DNA of 64,000 bases from an uncultured Alphaproteobacteria bacterium (GTDB taxonomy: Bacteria > Pseudomonadota > Alphaproteobacteria > HIMB59), in NCBI GenBank assembly GCA_902526965.1, contig CABZMT010000002.1, positions 62,001-126,000 of the forward strand, in the 5' to 3' direction. The first letter of the stretch is position 1, and each line of letters starts with the position of its first letter. Shown here one piece after another: positions 54,379-61,829 of the stretch. Under the pieces are notes generated by a model, which saw only the letters and a list, made by a program, of their open reading frames with translations, ran no database searches and was not told the DNA's origin. A program made the position numbers and the translations under genes.

Positions 54379-55176
54379 TTAGTTTGTAAAAAACAATTTT
54401 TCCCCATTATAAGTAAAGTTATTAATAACATCTTTGCCCGCGCCTGTAATTAGCCATTCAATAAACTCTTTTGATTTGTCATATTCAACGTGAGGAAATT
54501 TTTGAGGATTAATTGCTATTATTCCATATTCATTATGCATCTCTTCCCCTCCTTCAAAAAGGATTTTTAAATTGTTTTTATTTTTAAATGCAATCCATGT
54601 GCCCTTATCGCTGAGGGTATAGGCATTCATCTCTGATGCTACATTCAAAGTGTTGGCCATGCTTGTTCCTGTTTTTATATATTTGTGATTATCGAAAAGG
54701 TTAATATTAGCGAGTTTCCATAAATCATTTTCTTTTATATGAGTTCCTGATTTATCGTCTCTCGAGATAAACTTTTGGTTTGAAAGTGAAATTTTTTTCA
54801 TAATATTTTTTATATCGGTTTCCTGAGATATTTTTGCAGGATCTTCTTTAGGGCCGACAATAATAAAATTGTTATACATTAATTCATATCTTTTAACCCC
54901 AAAGCCATCTGAAACAAATTTTAATTCATCTTTTTTTGAGTGTACCATTAACACATCACCATCGCCTCGTTTGGCGTTAGATATAGCGTTACCTGTGCCA
55001 ACAGCAATTGGTCTAACTTTGATACCTGATTGCTTTTCAAATTTACTTGACAGTAAATCTAGTAGCCCTGTATTTGCAATACTTGTTGTAGATTGTACAA
55101 TTATGTAATCTCTTGAATGAGCATTAAGATTTAATAATATAAATAATATTGATAATAATATTTTATTAAATTTCAT
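54379..55176 (-). CDS. tupA: Tungstate-type ABC transporter substrate-binding protein
   Basis: The 265-residue protein has a signal peptide (to about residue 21) and the TupA-type motifs IVQSTTSIANTGLLDLL, AVGTGNAI, GDGDVLMVHSKKDE and FISRDDKSGTHIKE. TupA binds tungstate with very high affinity. Molybdate cannot be excluded from sequence. No tungsten or molybdenum enzyme is encoded in this window. Confidence 0.86.
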   Translation of the reverse strand: MKFNKILLSILFILLNLNAHSRDYIIVQSTTSIANTGLLDLLSSKFEKQSGIKVRPIAVGTGNAISNAKRGDGDVLMVHSKKDELKFVSDGFGVKRYELMYNNFIIVGPKEDPAKISQETDIKNIMKKISLSNQKFISRDDKSGTHIKENDLWKLANINLFDNHKYIKTGTSMANTLNVASEMNAYTLSDKGTWIAFKNKNNLKILFEGGEEMHNEYGIIAINPQKFPHVEYDKSKEFIEWLITGAGKDVINNFTYNGEKLFFTN

Positions 55177-55211
55177 ATTATTAAAAATAGTAACATATAT
55201 ATGGGTAAAAT

Positions 55212-55748
55212 TTGAGACTAGCTAACACCGCAGATGAATACGGCTTAATCAGTAAATTATTTCACTGGTCAATGGCACTTCTATTGATTGCCGTCTATTT
55301 TTTAGGTAAGAACTTAGAAAATAATTATCAGTATTATTATGAAATATTAATCATTCATAATACTCTTGGCCTATTAATACTTTTATTAGCTATTTTTCGG
55401 CTTAGTTGGAAATGGATTAATATAAGACCAAAGCTTTTAGTTAGTAATAAAATTTTAGTATATGCAGCTAAGACTACATATTTTTTATTTTATTTTATAT
55501 TTTTTTTACAGCCAATTTCTGGTTATTTAGTGACGAACCTACAAGGAGATACTGTTATCTTTTTTAATATAGAATTGGCGTCAATAATAGATGTGGATAG
55601 TGATTTGAGGTTTATATTCAGACAAATACATGAGTACACCAGTAATGTTGTTTTACTCCTCTTTTTTATTCATTCAGGAGCAGCATTGATGCATCATTTT
55701 ATCTTAAAAGATCGTACTCTTAAAAGAATGATGTTCTCAAAAAAATAA
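55212..55748 (+). CDS. Cytochrome b561 family protein
   Basis: The 178-residue protein has four transmembrane helices with conserved heme-ligand histidines: His18 (SKLFHWSMA), His49 (LIIHNTLG), and others in RQIHEYTS and LFFIHSGAAL. Bacterial b561 proteins move electrons across the membrane, for example from quinol or superoxide. The start is TTG 55212. It is divergent from the tungstate importer and convergent with the cysteine-synthase-type gene. Confidence 0.88.
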   Translation: MRLANTADEYGLISKLFHWSMALLLIAVYFLGKNLENNYQYYYEILIIHNTLGLLILLLAIFRLSWKWINIRPKLLVSNKILVYAAKTTYFLFYFIFFLQPISGYLVTNLQGDTVIFFNIELASIIDVDSDLRFIFRQIHEYTSNVVLLLFFIHSGAALMHHFILKDRTLKRMMFSKK

Positions 55749-55749
55749 A

Positions 55750-56742
55750 TTACAACCAATCAGGCACTGGAAGTTTTTTGGATAATAAGTAATTTTTATT
55801 ATAAAGTTTACTGAAATATTTATTTGCATCGTCACACAAAATTGTAACAATGTTTTTTCCTGGCCCCATTTCTTTTGCCATTTCAATTGCCCCGGCTACA
55901 TTTACACCAGAGCTAGAGCCAAGAAACAAACCCTCTGTTTTGACCATTTTGTATAAGAGTTCAAATGCTTTGTAGTCCGTAATATGATATGAAAGATCGA
56001 CAAGGGAAGGTTCTACGTTTTTGGTTACTCTATACTGACCTATTCCCTCCGCTTCTGACGGCTCCCCTTTAACTTCTAGTTTTGAAAATTTGAAATAATT
56101 ATACATTTGGGCACCTTGTGGATCTGTACAAGCTATTTTAATGTTTGAATTTAATTCTTTGAGTCCAATAGATGTGCCTGCTAGAGTTCCTCCAGATCCT
56201 ATAGCGCAAGTAAAGCCATCTACTTTTCCATCAAGCTGATTGAATATTTCTACAGCTGTAGTTTTCGAATGAAATTTATAATTTGCCGTATTATCAAATT
56301 GGTTAGCCCACATAACAGAGGTTTCTCCTTTTGATTGTAATTCCTCAACTAGTCTCTTAGATACGTGTTGGTAATTACCTGGATCTGAGTAAGGTTTAGT
56401 AGCTACGACTTTGAGCTCTGCTCCCATGTTCCTTAAAATACTTTGCTTTTCCTCAGAGGCTCCATCAGGCATAACAATTATAGTTTTGTATCCCCTAGCA
56501 TTATTAATCATTGTTAAGGCAATACCTGTATTTCCAAAGGTGCCCTCTACAACAGTGCCTCCAGGCTCTATTAAGTTATTCTCCTCGGCATCGAGAATTA
56601 TTCCCAGAGCTGTTCTGTCTTTAACAGAACCGGCTGGGTTCATAAATTCTGCTTTTCCATAAATATTACACCCTGTAATTTCAGATGGATATTTGAGTTT
56701 AATGAGTGGCGTATTGCCAATAAAATCAACTATATCTTTCAT
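55750..56742 (-). CDS. PLP-dependent cysteine synthase / cystathionine beta-synthase-type enzyme
   Basis: The 330-residue PLP enzyme has the Schiff-base lysine Lys41 in NPAGSVKDR, the substrate loop EGTFGNTGIAL and the phosphate loop GSGGTLAG. It belongs to the CysK/CBS fold type II group. The EGTFGNTG loop differs from the EPTSGNTG of classic CysK. Together with the next gene it could form a CBS-CGL pair for reverse transsulfuration, or act as O-acetylserine sulfhydrylase. There is no C-terminal CBS regulatory domain. Confidence 0.85.
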   Translation of the reverse strand: MKDIVDFIGNTPLIKLKYPSEITGCNIYGKAEFMNPAGSVKDRTALGIILDAEENNLIEPGGTVVEGTFGNTGIALTMINNARGYKTIIVMPDGASEEKQSILRNMGAELKVVATKPYSDPGNYQHVSKRLVEELQSKGETSVMWANQFDNTANYKFHSKTTAVEIFNQLDGKVDGFTCAIGSGGTLAGTSIGLKELNSNIKIACTDPQGAQMYNYFKFSKLEVKGEPSEAEGIGQYRVTKNVEPSLVDLSYHITDYKAFELLYKMVKTEGLFLGSSSGVNVAGAIEMAKEMGPGKNIVTILCDDANKYFSKLYNKNYLLSKKLPVPDWL

Positions 56743-56743
56743 T

Positions 56744-57883
56744 TTAAATTTTAGACAGGGCTTGGTCTAAATCTGCAATCAAATCATCAACATCCTCGAT
56801 ACCAACCGATATTCTTAACAATGTATCGGTAATACCCAATTTTTCTCTTATCGAAGAATCGATTGATGCGTGAGTCATGATAGCAGGATGTTCTATTAAA
56901 CTTTCAACTCCTCCTAAACTCTCTGCTAGGGTAAATATATTTAGATTTTTAAGAAAACTTTTTACTCCATCAATATTTGTATCGAGAATAAAAGACATCA
57001 TTCCACCAAAACCATCCATTTGTTTTGCTGCGACTTCTTTATATCTTTCATCAATACCTGGAAAAAAAACTTTATTAATTTTAGAGTGGTTTGTTAAAAA
57101 ATTAGATACGGAAATAGCGTTCTCATTATGCTGTTTCATTCTCACAGATAGTGTTTTAATACTTCTTGTTAGTAAATAACAATCGAAGGGTGAAGGAATA
57201 GCGCCAACTGCATTTTGAATATATGAAATTTTCTCGGCATATTCTTTATTTTCTTTAATCACAATGGACCCTCCTACGATATCAGAATGACCACCTAAAT
57301 ATTTTGTGGAGGAACTCACAACCATATCTGCTCCTAATTCAAGTGGTCTTTGATTGAAAGGAGAGGCAAATGTATTATCACAAATAACTGGTAAATTAAA
57401 TTCACTTGCAATACTAACAGTGTTTTTAATATCAATAATTTTCATTAAAGGGTTTGAGGGTGTTTCAACCCAAATGAATTTAGTATTTTCCTTTATTTCA
57501 TCATTCCAGTTTACGTTTTTATCGAAATCAATATAAGTTACTTCAATATCGGATTTTACTTTATCAAATAATCTACGTGTGCCTCCATAAACATCATCGG
57601 AGCAAATTATATGGAAGTTAGTACCAAATAAATCGCAAACTGTATTTATTGCTGACATTCCAGATGCAAATGCAAAAGCTTTGTGACCAGACTCGATTTG
57701 TGCTAATAGTTTTTCTAATACATCTCTGGAAGGATTTTTTGTTCTCGCATATTCATATTCAAAGTTTCCAGGTTCAATTTGTTTAAACGTTGATGAAAGA
57801 TGGATCGGCGGCATGACTGCTCCGGTTTCTTTATCTGAACCATGTCCAGCATGAATTACTTTTGTGTTAAATTTTTTTTTCAC
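56744..57883 (-). CDS. Cystathionine gamma-lyase/synthase family PLP enzyme
   Basis: The 379-residue fold type I PLP enzyme has the Schiff-base Lys194 in SSSTKYLGGHSD, Tyr99 (DDVYGGT), Asp169 (PVICDNTFASPF) and SLGGVESLIEHP. It could be cystathionine gamma-lyase (making cysteine) or gamma-synthase (making cystathionine); the neighbouring fold II enzyme, one base downstream, favours a cystathionine-based route. The start is TTG/ATG near 57883. A GC-rich unexplained element lies about 120 bases upstream. Confidence 0.87.
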   Translation of the reverse strand: MKKKFNTKVIHAGHGSDKETGAVMPPIHLSSTFKQIEPGNFEYEYARTKNPSRDVLEKLLAQIESGHKAFAFASGMSAINTVCDLFGTNFHIICSDDVYGGTRRLFDKVKSDIEVTYIDFDKNVNWNDEIKENTKFIWVETPSNPLMKIIDIKNTVSIASEFNLPVICDNTFASPFNQRPLELGADMVVSSSTKYLGGHSDIVGGSIVIKENKEYAEKISYIQNAVGAIPSPFDCYLLTRSIKTLSVRMKQHNENAISVSNFLTNHSKINKVFFPGIDERYKEVAAKQMDGFGGMMSFILDTNIDGVKSFLKNLNIFTLAESLGGVESLIEHPAIMTHASIDSSIREKLGITDTLLRISVGIEDVDDLIADLDQALSKI

Positions 57884-58000
57884 AGCTCAATTTATAACCA
57901 ATTAATTTTTAAATAACATCTATAACAATATTTTTCTTATTTGACAGGCTTTTTTAAATTATAAAAAATCTGTTTCATATCAACCAAAATTGGAATATTA

Positions 58001-58060
58001 TACCCGTCCCCTAGCCGCTTGGGTTGAGACATTGTCGAGGAGGAAGGTGGCAAGGGGCAA
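58001..58060. ncRNA. GC-rich island, candidate structured RNA upstream of the transsulfuration genes
   Basis: Within a 225-base gap (57884-58108) that is otherwise very AT-rich, about 60 bases are GC-rich. CCCCTAGCC (58008-58016) pairs with GGCAAGGGG (58049-58057), 5 plus 3 bp around an A-A mismatch, enclosing a 32-base loop with GAGGAGGAAGGTG (58037-58049). I could not match it to a riboswitch, SRP RNA, RNase P RNA or tmRNA. Short frames exist on both strands (for example 31 codons at 57937-58032, minus) but none looks like a known protein. The rest of the gap shows nothing recognisable. Confidence 0.35.
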
Positions 58061-58108
58061 AAATTCTTTATAAAACCAAAAGTCATTTTTAATATTTGAT
58101 CATTAAAT

Positions 58109-58651
58109 TTAAGTTTCTTTCGAAATTATCTGTTTTAAACGATCAATTTTCATATCTACGGTTATATCGTTTGGCATCAGTCTTTTCATTTCTTCATAAA
58201 CCTTAAGTGCCTCTTCGTAGTTTTTATAATAAATCAAAATTCTACTAAGGCCGTCAAGGGCTCCGAAATGTCTGGGTTCTAAATACAAAGTAGCCTCTAT
58301 ATCTCTCATAGAGCTTTCATAGTCCCCCATCATAAAAAAAAATGTGGCTCTTTTATTGTAAGCCTCTGCAAAGTCTGGCTCCTCTTGAATTATGAAATCT
58401 AAAGAAGCGATAGCATCTTTATAGTTTTTTGAACTGAAAAAATAAGGCATGTTATCCATGATTGTCTGAGCTTCAGAATTTTCAGTTATCAGCCATTCTT
58501 CCCAAATTTGAGATACTATAAGACTTTGTTCTTTGTAGCTCTTAACCTCATAAAGCTGACTAAATAGATCATCAAGTTTAGGGCTGTTTTGATCTGCATA
58601 ACTAACGGATAGGTTAAAAAGAAAAGTAAATATAACAATAAAAATTTTCAT
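58109..58651 (-). CDS. Secreted TPR-repeat protein
   Basis: The 180-residue protein has a signal peptide (MKIFIVIFTFLFNLSVSYA) and about three tetratricopeptide repeats (about 70-170: NYKDAIASLDFIIQEEPDFAEAYNKRA, DYESSMRDIEATLYLEPRHFGALDGL, NYEEALKVYEEMKRLMPND). TPR proteins bind partners. The specific role is unknown, and similar periplasmic TPR proteins are common in alphaproteobacteria. It is divergent from the DUF4864 gene. Confidence 0.82.
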   Translation of the reverse strand: MKIFIVIFTFLFNLSVSYADQNSPKLDDLFSQLYEVKSYKEQSLIVSQIWEEWLITENSEAQTIMDNMPYFFSSKNYKDAIASLDFIIQEEPDFAEAYNKRATFFFMMGDYESSMRDIEATLYLEPRHFGALDGLSRILIYYKNYEEALKVYEEMKRLMPNDITVDMKIDRLKQIISKET

Positions 58652-58681
58652 CTAATTTGTTAAATTACGCATATATATAAT

Positions 58682-59107
58682 ATGCAGTTTAAAAAAATAT
58701 TTTATACTACCGTATCCATATTTCTATTTAGTACTCTATCAATCGCAGATACTATTGATAAAACTGAGTTTAGCGAAACGCAAGCTATAATTGAAAGCCA
58801 ACTAAAAGCCTTTATTAACAAAGATGCAGAAGGGGCTTTTTTTCATGCATCTCCTTATATTAAAATGAGGTTTAATAACCCTCAAGATTTTATGAGCATG
58901 GTTGAGAATTACTACGAGCCAGTTTATAACCCAAAAGATTATTATTTCATGGAGTCTAAATTTTTTGAAGGATCAATTTATCACCAATTGCAGATAATCT
59001 CTCAAGACAATGTTTCTTATCTAGCAATGTACTCGCTAGTTAAAGATAATGGTGAATGGAAAATATCAGGGTGTTCTATTTACCCAATGAACCAACAATC
59101 AATTTAA
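58682..59107 (+). CDS. DUF4864 secreted protein
   Basis: The 141 residues start with a signal peptide (to about residue 22, ending LSIAD) and continue with a DUF4864-type domain: IIESQLKAFINKDAEGAFFHASPYIKMRF, MVENYYEPVYNPKDYYF and GEWKISGCSIYP. The family resembles NTF2/SnoaL folds and has no known function. Its end overlaps that of the convergent EamA gene by nine bases. Confidence 0.8.
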   Translation: MQFKKIFYTTVSIFLFSTLSIADTIDKTEFSETQAIIESQLKAFINKDAEGAFFHASPYIKMRFNNPQDFMSMVENYYEPVYNPKDYYFMESKFFEGSIYHQLQIISQDNVSYLAMYSLVKDNGEWKISGCSIYPMNQQSI

Positions 59108-59971
59108 TTTTTTTAATTTAGAATAAATCAAATAACCTGAGATAATAATTAAAATGGCTCCTAATATTTCAATTGTTGAAGGGTAATGATTGAAAACAAC
59201 AATGCTTATAACTATCCCAAAAATTATCTGTGAGTAATGCGTAATACTAAAAAATGAGGCTTCAATCCTTCTAAGGGAATAGATTAAAATCATCATAGCA
59301 ACGCCATCAATCAAACCGGCACTTATCATTATTAAAAAATCGTTCATAGCAATATCTTTATAATGATTTATTGAAAATATTGTAAAAATTATACCAGCAG
59401 TCGCCATACTATAAAAAGTTAAAGCCATAGTTCTCTCGGACTTCCCATATACCCGAACAGTAAAATCTAAACACGCTAATGATATTACTCCTAAGACTAA
59501 AAAAATAACTCCTAAAGAATTAAATCCTGCATTTAAACTAAAACCTGAGACCATAAAAACTGCTATCATTGCAAGTATTAAAGAAATTATTTTTGAAAGA
59601 TAAATACTTTCTTTCAAAATTACTATCCCCATTATTGAAAGGAGCACTGGAGCTGACAAAATTATTGGGTAAGCTATAGATAATGGGAGAAGAATTATTC
59701 CCTTAACTACAAAATAGTAAGTTAAAGTCATTAAAATTCCTCTGAAAAAGTGGAGTCTATAATTTTTAGTTTTTATTTCTGCAAAACTTTTTCTATACAG
59801 CAAGTAAATTAAAACTGGAATTAAAGCAGAGAAGCTGGCTATTGAAAAAATAACTGTATCTTTATAAAGATCACCAATTAGTTTTATGATTGTGTCTGCA
59901 ATGGAAAATAATAAAAAGGCAAAAGTACCTAAAATATATATTAAGTGCTTTTTACTCTCTAATTGAGACAT
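59099..59971 (-). CDS. EamA/DMT-family transporter
   Basis: The 290-residue protein has ten transmembrane helices in two EamA repeats (about 10-140 and 150-285). It belongs to the drug/metabolite transporter superfamily, close by eye to the RhaT/RarD-like exporters of metabolites. The substrate is unknown. Its start overlaps the end of the upstream permease gene by 20 bases. Confidence 0.87.
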   Translation of the reverse strand: MSQLESKKHLIYILGTFAFLLFSIADTIIKLIGDLYKDTVIFSIASFSALIPVLIYLLYRKSFAEIKTKNYRLHFFRGILMTLTYYFVVKGIILLPLSIAYPIILSAPVLLSIMGIVILKESIYLSKIISLILAMIAVFMVSGFSLNAGFNSLGVIFLVLGVISLACLDFTVRVYGKSERTMALTFYSMATAGIIFTIFSINHYKDIAMNDFLIMISAGLIDGVAMMILIYSLRRIEASFFSITHYSQIIFGIVISIVVFNHYPSTIEILGAILIIISGYLIYSKLKKLN

Positions 59972-61223
59972 GGAATTTACTTCTATATCTCATTACCAAG
60001 AGTAATACGAACAATTTAATAATCAGTGGAATAAAAAAATAGAATATCATTATATTTGGAATATTGGGGTGTAACGAGAAATTAATAGACTGTAAATAGC
60101 CATAACCAGTTAATGCGATGCCTGCAGCGATACCAATGGCTGCTTTCTTAATTATTGAGAACAATGAAGTAAAGATCTGAGATAAACGATTGTCATTATT
60201 TTGATCAAGAATATCTGCTAATTCAATTTGAGGGATAATAAGATCAATTCCAATCCCAATACCAGTGATTAATATGACAAATAAATATATTTGCCAACTG
60301 TTGCTATTTGTAAAAATAACAAAAAGGAAACCAAATATAGTTAGGCTAGTACCAAACTGAAGAAGAAACATATTTGAGAATTTTCTTCCGTACAAATACC
60401 AGAAAGGTGTAGATATCAATGTTATTAAAAAATATAAAATTAATAAATAACCTGCATATTCGGTAAGACCCAAATAATCTGAAACGAATAAAATAAATAA
60501 ATTTGCAGTAAAGTTATTAGCAAGTAAGTTAAAAAATGTTATATAAGAAAAAGATACAATCTTTTTGTTTTTTTCTATAAATGATTTTAGTTGTACCCAA
60601 GAAATTTCGTTAGACTTATAATTTAGCTCGTCGTCATAAAATAAATAAAAAATTAATCCCCCTGTAATAGCTAAGATAATAAAAATTAACCCGCTTATTT
60701 TTATTACGTTTGGGTTTAACAAATCAACACCCTGAAGTTTTGAAATGATAGTAGGAATAATTAGAGCTGATAATACTCCTAAAATTGCAAATATTTCTTT
60801 AATTGCGGCTAAACGGAATCTTTTTTTAAGAATTTTTTTTTGATCTATTACAATTGAATCATAAGGAATAATTGCAATTGAGTAACTAATCAAAGCTAAA
60901 TTGTAAAAGAAAATGAAAGAATAAATGTTATCTGATTGAATAACATAAAGACCAAATAGAGAAAAAATAAATACTATTATACCAAGAAGGATTTGGTTTT
61001 TTTTTGATCGACCTGAAATAATTCTTTTTTCTGATAGGTAGCCAATTAAAAAGTCTGAAATAACATCAAATAATCTAGATGTTAATATTACTAAACCAAT
61101 GACACTTAAGGGGATACCTATTGATAAATTGTAAAATGTTGGCAAAAAAATAAATAATAATAAAAAACTTCCAGCAAGATAAAATGATTGAAAACTATAG
61201 GATAAAATGGATTTAAGGTTCAT
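59952..61223 (-). CDS. MFS/GPH-type transporter
   Basis: The 423-residue membrane protein has about twelve transmembrane helices. The segment SRLFDVISDFLIGYLSEK followed by GRSKKNQILLG matches the GPH (glycoside-pentoside-hexuronide):cation symporter pattern DxxxDPxxGxxxDxxxxxxGRxR, in a diverged form. The substrate is unknown. Upstream is the ogt hairpin element. It is possibly co-transcribed with the EamA gene. Confidence 0.8.
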   Translation of the reverse strand: MNLKSILSYSFQSFYLAGSFLLLFIFLPTFYNLSIGIPLSVIGLVILTSRLFDVISDFLIGYLSEKRIISGRSKKNQILLGIIVFIFSLFGLYVIQSDNIYSFIFFYNLALISYSIAIIPYDSIVIDQKKILKKRFRLAAIKEIFAILGVLSALIIPTIISKLQGVDLLNPNVIKISGLIFIILAITGGLIFYLFYDDELNYKSNEISWVQLKSFIEKNKKIVSFSYITFFNLLANNFTANLFILFVSDYLGLTEYAGYLLILYFLITLISTPFWYLYGRKFSNMFLLQFGTSLTIFGFLFVIFTNSNSWQIYLFVILITGIGIGIDLIIPQIELADILDQNNDNRLSQIFTSLFSIIKKAAIGIAAGIALTGYGYLQSINFSLHPNIPNIMIFYFFIPLIIKLFVLLLVMRYRSKFHVSIRE

Positions 61224-61298
61224 TTCTAGATTTTTTGTGATTGAACAACTTTGACTATATCAAAATATTAACTAGTGTTCAGTTAGCATTCATGCGGG

Positions 61299-61344
61299 GG
61301 CTGATTCGGCATTTCACTTTCCTCCTCTATATGTCGAGTCAGCC
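61299..61344 (-). ncRNA. 14-bp hairpin with internal Shine-Dalgarno at the 3' end of ogt
   Basis: Bases 61299-61312 pair with 61331-61344 over 14 positions (two G-T pairs on the DNA reading), enclosing an 18-base loop. The ogt stop codon lies in the loop. On the minus strand the loop holds AGGAGG (61321-61326), eight bases before an ATG (61310-61312) in the 3' arm that opens a nine-codon frame, MPNQPPHEC, ending at 61283. There is no U-tract, so it is not a normal terminator. It could be a palindromic element or a leader for the downstream transporter gene. Confidence 0.4.
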
Positions 61345-61829
61345 GTTCCTTTATACTCTATATCTAGTATCTGCCTCTTAATTTTTTTCCCCCACATATA
61401 ATCGCCAAGATTTCCGCTTTTCGTTACTACTCTATGACATGGGACTAGTAAACCCACAGGGTTCTTCCCAACCGCAGATGCTATAGCTCTTACAGCTTTT
61501 GGTTTTTTTATCTTTATGGCAAGATCAGAATAAGAAATTGTTTTACCATAGGGAATTTTCAAAATCTCCTTCCATACTTTTTTTTGTAATGGCGTTCCGT
61601 TGATAAATTTTATTTTAAGATATAATGGTTTTTGAATTTTTCCTTTAAAAAACTCAGTTATAAAAATATTAACTTTTCTAAAGATCAATCCTTTACTTGG
61701 ATTGTAGAGTTTTATGATACTCTTTGTTCTTTTATCATTATATTTGATTAAATAATGAATACCTTTTGGGCTATCTAGAACAAAAAACTTACTGATTGGT
61801 GTTTCGATAAAATCAAAACAATAACTCAT
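61314..61829 (-). CDS. ogt: Methylated-DNA--protein-cysteine methyltransferase
   Basis: Ogt repairs O6-alkylguanine by transferring the alkyl group to Cys131 in LLVPCHRVV. The DNA-binding helix-turn-helix (TPLQKKVWKEILKIPYGKTISY, RAIASAVGKNP) is intact. The family normally ends shortly after the YxWGxxRKxxLLxxE block, here YMWGKKIKRQILDIE (to Glu158); 13 extra residues (YKGTADSTYRGGK) follow, encoded by the arm and loop of a hairpin. The ATG overlaps the dnaJ stop by one base (TAATG). Confidence 0.92.
   Translation of the reverse strand: MSYCFDFIETPISKFFVLDSPKGIHYLIKYNDKRTKSIIKLYNPSKGLIFRKVNIFITEFFKGKIQKPLYLKIKFINGTPLQKKVWKEILKIPYGKTISYSDLAIKIKKPKAVRAIASAVGKNPVGLLVPCHRVVTKSGNLGDYMWGKKIKRQILDIEYKGTADSTYRGGK

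Noticed and set aside
57937-58032. 31-codon minus-strand frame in the GC-rich island
   Set aside because: No ribosome binding site or recognisable family; frames also exist on the other strand, as expected from a structured or non-coding GC-rich patch.
58001-58060. Match to SRP RNA, RNase P RNA, tmRNA or a known SAM/SAH riboswitch
   Set aside because: The remembered core motifs of these RNAs are not present; only short purine strings resemble them.
61283-61350. tRNA or tmRNA acceptor-like end (CGAATCAGCCCCCGCA)
   Set aside because: No matching T-loop, anticodon arm or 5' partner strand could be found.
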